From Sulfurovum sp. TSL6 (lineage in GTDB: Bacteria > Campylobacterota > Campylobacteria > Campylobacterales > Sulfurovaceae): a stretch of DNA of 64,000 bases. The notes under the pieces were generated by a model. It was not told where the DNA came from. It did no database searches and was given only the letters and a program-made list of their open reading frames with translations. The stretch is taken from contig NZ_BPFJ01000001.1 of NCBI RefSeq assembly GCF_019972115.1, positions 620,001-684,000 on the forward strand. The letters run 5' to 3'. Position 1 is the stretch's first letter. Each line of letters begins with the position of its first letter. Position numbers and translations under genes: made by a program. Positions 54,662 through 62,921 of this stretch are shown here, piece after piece.

Positions 54662-55642
54662 TTAAAACATTCTCATGGTTACAGGTGCATCTTTAAACTC
54701 ACCATACTGAGACTTCAATAGAGAGATCAATCCATTTAATTCCGGATACTTATAGCCTACCTCCAGGATATACTTCAATGTCAAAGGAATATCTTTTATG
54801 TACTCCTTTTTACCATCTCTTATGGCAAGTCTTGCAAAGATACCAAGTATCTTGATATGACGCTGTAAACCTGTAAAATCAAACCAACGGATAAATGTTT
54901 CATCATCTACATCAAGACCTTTTAAATCTCTAAAAAGCAAGATGAGTCTTCGAAGTTCTCTTGTATCAAGTTTCACATATGCATCACGAAGCAATGAGAC
55001 CAAATCATAAGTCAAAGCTCCCTCTCTCGCATCTTGAAAGTCTATGACCACTATCTCTTCATTTTCATCTACCATCAGGTTTCGTGCATGGTAGTCACGA
55101 TGCACAAAAATACCTTGTGGCTGACTCAATACCTCTTTTGCAATCAGAGAAAAACTCTCCAGAAGCATACGTCCTTCAAGACATTCAAGCGAAGTATCTA
55201 GATACTCCTTGAGGTACCACTCTGTCATAAGATTCATCTCTTCGAGTAAAAAACGCTCATCATAAGGTTCTAAACCTTTTGAAGGTGTGGTTTGTAGTTT
55301 AACCAAAGTTTCTATGGCTTTGTCATAATATGGTCTTGCATCAACACCTTCAACACATTTATCCAGTAAATGGGTAGAGCCCACATCCTCTAAAAAGATA
55401 AAACCTTTGTTAGTTTCATAAGACTTTATAGTTGGTATACGTACTTTAGCATCCATGAGTCTTTGGCCCACACCGATAAAGACAGGTACGCTCTCTTTAG
55501 CCTCTGAAGCATCCATCACGATACCTCCAAGATTATTTTTAAGACGGTAGTAGCTTCTAGAGCTTGCATCACCATGTAACCTATGAAGATCCGGATCCTC
55601 CATATCTATCAACTCTAGCCAGTCTTTTAACTCTTTATGCAT
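54662..55642 (-). CDS. amgK: N-acetylmuramate/N-acetylglucosamine kinase AmgK-like (APH fold)
   Basis: The 326-residue protein has the aminoglycoside-phosphotransferase fold: LHGDASSRSYYRLKNNLGG at the N-terminus, the catalytic loop VHRDYHARNLMVDENEEIVVIDFQDAREG (Brenner motif with Asp and the DFQD Mg2+ site). Between anmK and murU it should phosphorylate MurNAc at C1. It overlaps anmK by eight bases, and murU follows after 59 bases. Confidence 0.88.
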   Translation of the reverse strand: MHKELKDWLELIDMEDPDLHRLHGDASSRSYYRLKNNLGGIVMDASEAKESVPVFIGVGQRLMDAKVRIPTIKSYETNKGFIFLEDVGSTHLLDKCVEGVDARPYYDKAIETLVKLQTTPSKGLEPYDERFLLEEMNLMTEWYLKEYLDTSLECLEGRMLLESFSLIAKEVLSQPQGIFVHRDYHARNLMVDENEEIVVIDFQDAREGALTYDLVSLLRDAYVKLDTRELRRLILLFRDLKGLDVDDETFIRWFDFTGLQRHIKILGIFARLAIRDGKKEYIKDIPLTLKYILEVGYKYPELNGLISLLKSQYGEFKDAPVTMRMF

Positions 55643-56711
55643 ATATGCCTCCTAAAACTGCATTTTCTCTTGCGCCTGTGACGTCTTTTAAATTGACTTT
55701 TTCATGATGAAACCGTTTGTATGCAAGCCATGCAAAAGTCATAGCTTCTATCTCATCTGCATTGGTCGCTATGCTGACTTCTATGTTGGGCATAAGCGCT
55801 TTTATACGCTCCACCAAGAAGATGTTTTTAGCCCCGCCACCGCATAGCATGACCATATCTCTATTAAAACGCAGCACTTCATTACTTATGCTTAATGCAG
55901 TGAATTCAAGAAGCGTACGTTGGACATCTTCCGGGTTATGTGTTGCTCCTGAAAGGTGACTTTGCAACCAACCTTTGTTAAACTTCTCTCTGCCGGTACT
56001 TTTAGGGTATGACTGTTCAAAGTAACTGTCTGACATCATACGGTCTAAAAGTCCATAATCCACTCTGCCTGTCTTTGCCCACGCACCGTCCTTATCGTAT
56101 GAGGACCCTTCATGCTCAGCTATCCACATATCAAGTAATGCATTTCCACAACCCGTATCATAGCCTATAAGTGTGTCATCCAACACGGTAATATTAGCCA
56201 TTCCGCCAATATTGACAATAGCGATACTGTTTTTTATATTACTAAATATAAACTCATGAAATGCCGGTGCAAAAGGCGCACCCTGCCCACCCAATGCAAC
56301 ATCTTTACGTCTGAAGTCTGCTACCACAGGTATACCTGTTTTTGCAGTCAATATATTGGGGTCTCCAAGCTGCATAGAAAAAGGATATTCTCCTGTTGGA
56401 GCATGCCACAGTGTCTGTCCGTGTAAACCTATGGCTTTGATGCTACTTACATCTATATTCTCACGGATAAGCAAAGCACCTACAGCTTGAGTAAAGAGTA
56501 GACCTAAACGATGGTCTAATTGACCTAGTTGTTCTAAACTGCTTTCGTCTTCTATGGTCTTCAATATGTCTGCTTTTAGTTCTAATGAAATGGGATACTC
56601 TAACGCGCTTAAGAGTTTACATTCTACATCATCAATTTCACAGAGAACCACATCTACGCCATCTAGAGATGTACCTGACATAATACCTATATAACATTCT
56701 TTATTCATCAT
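55635..56711 (-). CDS. anmK: Anhydro-N-acetylmuramic acid kinase AnmK
   Basis: From the ATG at 56711 the protein has 358 residues. The ATP-binding start CYIGIMSGTSLDGVDVVLCEI, the HGQTLWHAPTG loop, DFRRKDVALGGQGAPFAPAFHE and ANIGG-like VNIGGMANITV match AnmK. It opens 1,6-anhydroMurNAc to MurNAc-6-P in cell-wall recycling. The frame extends ten codons further to 56741, less likely. It is the first gene of the anmK-amgK-murU set. Confidence 0.94.
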   Translation of the reverse strand: MMNKECYIGIMSGTSLDGVDVVLCEIDDVECKLLSALEYPISLELKADILKTIEDESSLEQLGQLDHRLGLLFTQAVGALLIRENIDVSSIKAIGLHGQTLWHAPTGEYPFSMQLGDPNILTAKTGIPVVADFRRKDVALGGQGAPFAPAFHEFIFSNIKNSIAIVNIGGMANITVLDDTLIGYDTGCGNALLDMWIAEHEGSSYDKDGAWAKTGRVDYGLLDRMMSDSYFEQSYPKSTGREKFNKGWLQSHLSGATHNPEDVQRTLLEFTALSISNEVLRFNRDMVMLCGGGAKNIFLVERIKALMPNIEVSIATNADEIEAMTFAWLAYKRFHHEKVNLKDVTGARENAVLGGIYA

Positions 56712-56895
56712 TTTATTTTCTACTTCCAGTGATTGGCCCAAGTCATATAACGCACTATATCTAAGCTAAAGCTATAAGTTTGGGAATACATATATTATAT
56801 CAGAATATCAAATAATAAATGACAAATACAACTCCTCCCCGTATTTGTATAAGTGAATTTCAACTATACTTCTAAAAATAAATCAAGGGCACGTT

Positions 56896-56901
56896 TATAA
56901 T
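56896..56901 (+). promoter_or_regulatory. -10 element of the aminotransferase gene
   Basis: TATAAT at 56896-56901 lies 25 bases before the ATG at 56927, in the 215-bp divergent gap opposite anmK. A clear -35 is not seen. Confidence 0.5.
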
Positions 56902-56926
56902 AGACGTGATCTAAAGTCAGGTCAAT

Positions 56927-58072
56927 ATGAAACTAAGTAATCGAGCAAAAAATATCGCACAATCTGAGATCAGAGCGATGTCTATCCTTTGTAATGAGAA
57001 AAATGGACTCAATATGGCACAAGGTCTTTGTGATCTTGAAGTACCATACCCTGTTACAGAAGGCGCAAAAGTAGCTATAGACGGTGGTAAAAATGTCTAT
57101 ACCTCGGCATATGGTAATTACAAGTTAAGAGCAGCTATCGCTAAAAAGCAGAATGATTTTTATGATCAGGATATCGATGTGGACAACGTACTTGTAAGTC
57201 TGGGAGCAACGGGAGCTTTTTATGCTGCAGCGATGTCACTGCTCAATGAAGGAGATGAAGTCATTCTTTTTGAGCCTTATTACGGCTATCATGTTGCAAC
57301 CCTGGAATCCATTGGGTGTAAGATTAAATACATTAGAACGACCCCACCAGCTTATGAGATAGACTTTGAAAACTTGAAAGATCAAATATCAGATGAGACA
57401 AAGGCTATACTCATCTGTAACCCTTCAAACCCTAGTGGAAAAGTATATACAAAAGAAGAACTGCAAAAGCTTTCTGAGATCATTCACCAAAACGATCTTT
57501 TCCTCTTTAGTGATGAGATGTATGAACATTTTATCTACGATGATCTTACGTTTGTATCTGCACTGAGTATCGAGAGTTTAAAAGAAAGAACGGTTGTCAT
57601 ATCCGGGTTTTCAAAGATCTATTCTATCACAGGATGGAGAGTGGGATATGCGATCACACAAAAGGAGATCATTGATGCAGCTTCTGCCTTTAACGATCTG
57701 GTCTACGTCTGTCCTCCTGCACCACTACAGAACGGTGTACTAAAAGGACTCAATGCACTGCCAAAATCCTACTATGAAAATGTAGCCATAGAGCATCAGA
57801 AAAAAAGAGATAAATTCATAAAAGCCCTCAATGATGTAGGACTTAGTGCTGAATATGTAAAAGGTGCCTACTATGTACTGGCTGATATTTCGAAACTGGA
57901 AGGTGAGGATGACAAGCAAAAAGTCGTAAGCCTTCTTGAAAAAACAGGCATTGCCGCCGTGCCTGCAAGGGCATTCTATCAAGACAGCGAAGGTCTTCAT
58001 CTGGCAAGATTCTGTTTCTCCAAAAAAGAAGCAGAGCTTGATGAAGCTATCGAGAGATTGAAACGTCTCTGA
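56927..58072 (+). CDS. Class I/II PLP-dependent aminotransferase
   Basis: The 381-residue protein is a fold-type I aminotransferase: NMAQGLCDLEVPYPVTEGA, AYGNYKLRAAIAKK, the CNPSNPSGKVY loop and the PLP Lys in SGFSKIYSITGWRVGYA. It resembles kynurenine/methionine-type or alanine-type enzymes; the amino donor cannot be told from sequence. The last 26 bases overlap the mutarotase gene tail to tail. Confidence 0.92.
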   Translation: MKLSNRAKNIAQSEIRAMSILCNEKNGLNMAQGLCDLEVPYPVTEGAKVAIDGGKNVYTSAYGNYKLRAAIAKKQNDFYDQDIDVDNVLVSLGATGAFYAAAMSLLNEGDEVILFEPYYGYHVATLESIGCKIKYIRTTPPAYEIDFENLKDQISDETKAILICNPSNPSGKVYTKEELQKLSEIIHQNDLFLFSDEMYEHFIYDDLTFVSALSIESLKERTVVISGFSKIYSITGWRVGYAITQKEIIDAASAFNDLVYVCPPAPLQNGVLKGLNALPKSYYENVAIEHQKKRDKFIKALNDVGLSAEYVKGAYYVLADISKLEGEDDKQKVVSLLEKTGIAAVPARAFYQDSEGLHLARFCFSKKEAELDEAIERLKRL

Positions 58073-58913
58073 ATTCAGTCACGATCGTCTGTCTAAGGGT
58101 GTGAGATTCACCTTTAGCCAAAGTCACAGCATCATCTAAAACATTTGCGCTCTCTACACAGAGCATCTTCGTGTGATCGCTTAGGTCTGGCATACGACTT
58201 TCTAAAACCTCTCCTGGGTTCCAAACTACAATGGTTTTTGTTCCCTCTGTTTGGATAGTATGATGCACCTTTTCATCTTTTACTACAACATCATTTTTAA
58301 CATTTTTATAGATTCTATCTACCTCTTTGCTAAAATCGATAGTACCCTCTTGAATGGCAAAAGTATTTTGCGTTTTATCAAAGTACTGCTTCGCTTTGAA
58401 ACCGTCTACTCGTGTTTCATAAATGGTATCTATAGCCAGGTAGGTGTGCAGTGCAGATGTGAAGGTAAAAGCTTTGGTATCAAGGTTTTGACTTGTAAGT
58501 TCTAATCTAAGTACCTTACCTACATAGATATCTAACGTCAGACAAAATGCATAAGGCCAAAGTACAAGTGTTTCAGGTGATGAATGCAGTGTCAGTGTGA
58601 CCTTGGTCTCCCTATCACTTAAAGTCTGGGTTGATTGATGGGCCCAAAGTGAAGTTCTGGCAAATCCATGATTAGGCAATGCGCTATCATTTTCATTTGC
58701 ACCAAACCAAGGCCAACAGATAGGAACACCGCCTCTTATGGCCTTACCCTCTCTAAATTCTGATGCTTCACTCAGAAAGAGCACTCTGCCCCTTTCTTTA
58801 AGTATGAAATCAAAGATATGCGCACCTTGCAGTGCTATCTTTGCACTTGAAGAACTGTTTTCAACACTGATGTACTCTAAGTCATCTTGTTTATACATGC
58901 CGTCTCTTTTCAT
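58047..58913 (-). CDS. D-hexose-6-phosphate mutarotase (YeaD-like)
   Basis: The 288-residue protein has the aldose-1-epimerase fold with the YeaD signature: GAHIFDFILKERGRVLFLS, the RGGVPICWPWFGANEND loop, and a phosphate-pocket His region (LPNHGFARTSLWAHQ). It interconverts alpha and beta glucose 6-phosphate. It follows the symporter gene by nine bases in the reverse orientation block. Confidence 0.92.
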   Translation of the reverse strand: MKRDGMYKQDDLEYISVENSSSSAKIALQGAHIFDFILKERGRVLFLSEASEFREGKAIRGGVPICWPWFGANENDSALPNHGFARTSLWAHQSTQTLSDRETKVTLTLHSSPETLVLWPYAFCLTLDIYVGKVLRLELTSQNLDTKAFTFTSALHTYLAIDTIYETRVDGFKAKQYFDKTQNTFAIQEGTIDFSKEVDRIYKNVKNDVVVKDEKVHHTIQTEGTKTIVVWNPGEVLESRMPDLSDHTKMLCVESANVLDDAVTLAKGESHTLRQTIVTEFRDVSISR

Positions 58914-58922
58914 AATATAATT

Positions 58923-60434
58923 TTAAGCTCTTTTTTCTTTTCCAAACATCATCAAGACAAATGCCACTAAAGTCCCAGCCAACATCTGCCATGCAAATCC
59001 AAGTTTGATATCCAGTGCACTGCCCAGCACATAAGGTTGAAGCAGCAGTACTGTCATAAATCCACCCAAGAGTGCCAATGGCACTGTAGCAGCCGAACCG
59101 CGTTGAGTAAAGATAGCCGCTCCAAAGACTCCAAGCAAGCCTGTGTAAGCAAATGCCATTACACCAAGAGCAAAGCTAAGCAGCGGAAGTTCTGTGTAAC
59201 GTTGCCAGTAGTAGCTGAGCATCGCCATCAGTGAGAGTGCCACAGCAAAGAGAAGTACTGCATTACGCCCTGCTTTGACAAAGTGCATCTCATCTACATT
59301 ACTTCTTTTTTGTTTCCAAGGTTTATAGAGGTCTTCTATGGCTACTGATGACATGGCACCCAGGACAGAATTGGAACTGGACAAGGCAGCGGCTACAGCT
59401 CCTACGGTGACCAGTCCTCTCATGCCCTCTGGCATCTCATGCAAAATGTAATACATGAAAATGGTGATCTTTTCACCATCAAACTTTTGTACCACTTCTG
59501 TACTGAAGCCTGAAAGTTCAGGATGCTGGTAAAAGAGGTAGAGTAGAAGACCGATCATTAAAAAAAGTAATGCTACAGGGATAGTCAGATAGATACTCAT
59601 CATGAGTGAATTTTGGGCTTCTTTGGTACTTTTACAGGTCAATGCTCTTTGTGTCATGTCCTGATCCAGACCATATGCAGCAATATTAAGAAGCAGCCAG
59701 CCACCAAACAAGGCCCAAACAGAAAAACCGCCAGACATTGACCAGTCAAGAAATGTGAGTTTGTTCTCAGTTTGCAAGGTAGAGACTATGGTAGAAAAAT
59801 CTGTATGCATACTCATGTACAGGTAGATGAGTACCGCTATCCCTGCTCCAATGTAGGTCATGGCTTGAATAATGTCAGAAAAGATGATCGATTTCACTCC
59901 GCCAAAGTACGCATAGGCCAATGCACCCAGCATTAATAGTGTAATAGATATAGCAACATGTGTTGGCGTAATGTCTAAGAAGAGTATCATAGAGATGGCC
60001 AATGCACCTATATAGAGCCTTGCACCCGAAGCAAATAGACGTCCCACAAGGAACATGATACCAGCTTCTCTTTTTGCATTCTCACCGTAACGCTTTTCAA
60101 GCAGTTCATACACAGTTACTGCTTTGATCGCATAAAAACGAGGTATTAATACTTTAGCCACAAAAAGGATCGCAAAAAAAGCAGAAATGTAAAATCCTAT
60201 AAAAGTAAGATCTTTCCCATAGGAGTACTCAGGTCCACCAAGAAAGGTAGCTGCAGACTGAGATGTTGCCAGTACAGACATCGCTGCAGCAAACATGGGA
60301 ACGCTGTTTCCCCCTACAAAATAATCACGTGTATTCTTCACCTTCACTCTGCTTAAAAGTACGGATGAAACGGTTAATACTAAAAAATATGCAAAAAATA
60401 TTCCCCAGTCAAGGATACTGAATGCAGAGTTCAT
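58923..60434 (-). CDS. Sodium:solute symporter (SSS family)
   Basis: The 503-residue protein has about 13 membrane helices. The SSS pattern starts LDWGIFFAYFLVLTVSSVLLSRV, with DYFVGGNSVPMFAAAMSVLATSQSAATFLGGP and GGVKSIIFSDIIQAM as in sialic-acid, proline or sugar symporters. The substrate is unknown. Its neighbours, a peptidoglycan amidase and a recycling set, make a cell-wall sugar or peptide a fair guess, but nothing more. It shares one base with the amidase stop. Confidence 0.88.
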   Translation of the reverse strand: MNSAFSILDWGIFFAYFLVLTVSSVLLSRVKVKNTRDYFVGGNSVPMFAAAMSVLATSQSAATFLGGPEYSYGKDLTFIGFYISAFFAILFVAKVLIPRFYAIKAVTVYELLEKRYGENAKREAGIMFLVGRLFASGARLYIGALAISMILFLDITPTHVAISITLLMLGALAYAYFGGVKSIIFSDIIQAMTYIGAGIAVLIYLYMSMHTDFSTIVSTLQTENKLTFLDWSMSGGFSVWALFGGWLLLNIAAYGLDQDMTQRALTCKSTKEAQNSLMMSIYLTIPVALLFLMIGLLLYLFYQHPELSGFSTEVVQKFDGEKITIFMYYILHEMPEGMRGLVTVGAVAAALSSSNSVLGAMSSVAIEDLYKPWKQKRSNVDEMHFVKAGRNAVLLFAVALSLMAMLSYYWQRYTELPLLSFALGVMAFAYTGLLGVFGAAIFTQRGSAATVPLALLGGFMTVLLLQPYVLGSALDIKLGFAWQMLAGTLVAFVLMMFGKEKRA

Positions 60435-61147
60435 TATTGCCCTTTAGGCGGTGCTTTGAGATGGAGGCATTTTACACCCTTTCTAATGTCGGTCATGAAC
60501 TTGTCTCCCGGATCAGACTTCACTGTTCTGTACCCTTTGTCTTTTTCCAACCACAAGGATGTTTGCTCCATCTGCCGATACTCATGATGTCCTACAAGAT
60601 ACTCGATCGTAGGGTACTTGGCTTTGAGATACATCACAAGGTCAATGTTTGCCTGACGCTGTGCCGGTGTCAGGTCATCTATCTTGTTCTCCTTCCCTCC
60701 TATGTTTTCTATGCCGATAGTTGAGTAATTAAGTCCTATAACATGACGAGCCATCCAATTCTCTGGCATTAAACGGTAAATAGTCCCGTCACGAGCCACC
60801 ATAAACTGTGAAGAGACATTTAAGGCTGAAGCTTTCACGATGTCTTTTCGGTCAGAAAGAAGTTTCTCTGGTTGCAAGCGTTTAAACGATTTGTCAAGAT
60901 CCATATCCGCTGTCCAGTGAAGCATGATGATCTTTGGCGTGATCTCAATGTTCTCTACATTCATGCCATAATGGGTCTTGATATACTCTTTCGTCATAGC
61001 GATACGCTGGGGGCCAAAGTCTATGGGTCTATCAATGATCTGGAGTGGTTGTATAGGTTTTGTGCTACAGACTGAAGGTTTTGCTTCTTCTTTCCCACAT
61101 GCAGTGAAGCTGAGAAGTGCCATAGATAGCAGTAAGATTCTTGTCAT
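60434..61147 (-). CDS. Lipoprotein N-acetylmuramoyl-L-alanine amidase (AmpD-like, amidase_2)
   Basis: The 237-residue protein carries a lipobox (LLSFTAC, Cys about 17) and an amidase_2 domain with Zn ligands IIMLHWTADMD, HVIGLNYSTIGIENIGG and the YLVGHHEYRQ, plus SDPGDKF at the end. It cuts the bond between MurNAc and peptide in the periplasm. It may supply fragments for recycling by AnmK-AmgK-MurU encoded nearby. It is coupled to the SSS gene (one-base overlap). Confidence 0.9.
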   Translation of the reverse strand: MTRILLLSMALLSFTACGKEEAKPSVCSTKPIQPLQIIDRPIDFGPQRIAMTKEYIKTHYGMNVENIEITPKIIMLHWTADMDLDKSFKRLQPEKLLSDRKDIVKASALNVSSQFMVARDGTIYRLMPENWMARHVIGLNYSTIGIENIGGKENKIDDLTPAQRQANIDLVMYLKAKYPTIEYLVGHHEYRQMEQTSLWLEKDKGYRTVKSDPGDKFMTDIRKGVKCLHLKAPPKGQ

Positions 61148-61183
61148 AAAATAAGTCCTGAGTTCTGATTGAACCTATTTTAT

Positions 61184-61729
61184 CTAATCTTGGCTATGGT
61201 TTTCTTTTTCTTTTAGAAGGACCCAAACAAGAATCACAGAAGGAAGTCCTAAAGAGAGTATATAACTGGGAATATGCAACAATCCCTGTCTGTTGAGGTA
61301 CAAAAAACCTAAGATTAGCAGTGCATATGCCCCCAGTCTATAGAAAGAGAGTGCCGCTTTCGTGTCTTTGATCGTTTGATAGACACTGCGTCTGTTCGCT
61401 TTGCGTTTTTTCTTCTCTTCTTTAACTGTTTCAGCCAAACTTTTCTCTTCCACGACTTCATCTTCACTATAAAGGTCATATGGATCTTCAAGTTTATCAA
61501 TCACATCTTTGCTGTCATCCATAGTCACAATGTTGTGTTTCACACGGGCATTGACCATACGTCTATGGCTGACGATCGAAGCTATCATGACTAGAGATGC
61601 GGTGATGTACCCTATTTGTGTATTGTAAAGTACTTTCATATCAAAAAATATTATAGAAATCAATAGTAGTAAAATATCGACAGCAACAAGTACTGTAAGG
61701 ATTTTACGGTTCGCACTATGCATCATCAT
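61184..61729 (-). CDS. Hypothetical multi-pass membrane protein
   Basis: Start is set at 61729 (MMMHSANRK), where the ATG codons overlap the end of the AtpZ-like gene. The 181-residue product has two N-terminal helices (about 8-27, 34-50), a cytoplasmic region rich in Lys and Glu (DDSKDVIDKLEDPYDLYSEDEVVEEKS, EKKKRKANRRSVYQ), and two C-terminal helices. I do not recognise it. The longer frame to 61795 overlaps the previous gene further and is less likely. Confidence 0.6.
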   Translation of the reverse strand: MMMHSANRKILTVLVAVDILLLLISIIFFDMKVLYNTQIGYITASLVMIASIVSHRRMVNARVKHNIVTMDDSKDVIDKLEDPYDLYSEDEVVEEKSLAETVKEEKKKRKANRRSVYQTIKDTKAALSFYRLGAYALLILGFLYLNRQGLLHIPSYILSLGLPSVILVWVLLKEKENHSQD

Positions 61730-62024
61730 CCTCAGCATCGTATTTGGCTTGCTGTTCTTTTTTATACGTGTATCTTGGGTCGTTTGCCAGTTCATCTAAT
61801 GACTTTTTTTGCTTTGCATAGGCTTTGTAGACATTAGAGATAGCAGCACCTATTCCGATAAATACACCGATCCAAAGTGTCCATCCGGCACCCGTAAGAT
61901 TACGTAATCCTAATCCTATACCTACACCTATAAGTACAGCAACGACCATAGAAATACCGAGGCTAAGCCCGTCTGCAGCATTTACCACTTTTTTGAATTT
62001 TGGTTCTTCCGTATTGTTTTGCAT
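61716..62024 (-). CDS. AtpZ/AtpI-family membrane protein
   Basis: The 102-residue protein has two helices (about 22-39 and 45-66) with the AtpZ/AtpI glycine pattern AADGLSLGISMVVAVLIGVGIGLGL and GWTLWIGVFIGIGAAISNVYKAY, and a charged tail (ELANDPRYTYKKEQQA). Members aid F-ATPase assembly or move Mg2+/Ca2+. No ATP synthase genes are in the window, so it may act alone or on a remote operon. The end overlaps the next gene. Confidence 0.8.
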   Translation of the reverse strand: MQNNTEEPKFKKVVNAADGLSLGISMVVAVLIGVGIGLGLRNLTGAGWTLWIGVFIGIGAAISNVYKAYAKQKKSLDELANDPRYTYKKEQQAKYDAEDDDA

Positions 62025-62119
62025 TTTTAGTCCTCATGATTTAAAAATGTAGTATAGCTAATTGGTACATAGAGCATGTTTTATAGTAAAGTTTTCTTGC
62101 TCTCTTTATTCTATCTACT

Positions 62120-62857
62120 CTAGCGTGACAATTCAAGAAACAGTAAAATATACTCCTCCACTTTAGGCAGCAGTACGGTACCGTGTCCATCGCCTGAGAG
62201 TATGAGTGTGGTACCCGAAATCGCCTTTTTAACGTATTCTAGTGCGTTAACGTTTGCACCTAAGGGGTCATTTTTAGTAGCGACAAAGTAGGTTTTTGTC
62301 AGTGAACTGGAGAGCGCCATGTCACTTTCGCTACTGCTTGATTTTCCTGCTGAAAGTGTGATGAGTGCTTTTGCATCGTAATCATTCAGTACTGGGATCA
62401 ACGATGCACCACCCAGTGATGCACCAATAAGGTAGAGTTGCTGCATATCCAGGCTGTTATCCTCTTCCATCATCTCTAACCATGCTATGAGATCTTGTGG
62501 TATCTTGGAAAAACCCACTTTTTGAGCACTTTCAGTAAATGCATCTCTCACTTCACTTGTGTTTTTAGGTATCTTGACTCTGTTCTCCACACCATTTTGC
62601 ATGATAGACTTTCCATGACCACGCAGATCCACACTGAGTGTTGCCATACCTTTTTCATGCAGTCTCTTCATAAGACTATCCCATGAAGTATGGTCTGAAC
62701 CAAACTGGTGTGCCAAAAGTACAATAGGTGTAGTTTTCATGGTATTTTTCGGTTTTACCAGCCATCCGTGGAGTTCAAACCCATCTTCGGTAGTAAGACT
62801 AAGCTCCGTAGCAAAAAGAGGCATGATAAGCACTAAAGAGAGTAGAAATTTTTTCAT
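62120..62857 (-). CDS. Exported alpha/beta hydrolase
   Basis: The 245-residue protein has a signal peptide (KKFLLSLVLIMPLFATE) and an alpha/beta-hydrolase core: the oxyanion region VLLAHQFGSDHTSWDS, the SVDLRGHGKS strand, the nucleophile elbow LIGASLGGAS, and DGHG at the catalytic His. Probably a periplasmic esterase or peptidase-like enzyme. The substrate is unknown. It lies alone between the AtpZ-like gene and hemL. Confidence 0.85.
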   Translation of the reverse strand: MKKFLLSLVLIMPLFATELSLTTEDGFELHGWLVKPKNTMKTTPIVLLAHQFGSDHTSWDSLMKRLHEKGMATLSVDLRGHGKSIMQNGVENRVKIPKNTSEVRDAFTESAQKVGFSKIPQDLIAWLEMMEEDNSLDMQQLYLIGASLGGASLIPVLNDYDAKALITLSAGKSSSSESDMALSSSLTKTYFVATKNDPLGANVNALEYVKKAISGTTLILSGDGHGTVLLPKVEEYILLFLELSR

Positions 62858-62921
62858 AACGTTTCCTTTACAAAGAGTGTAACTTTATGGCTGTTTCATC
62901 AACATACTATGAAAGAGTGAT

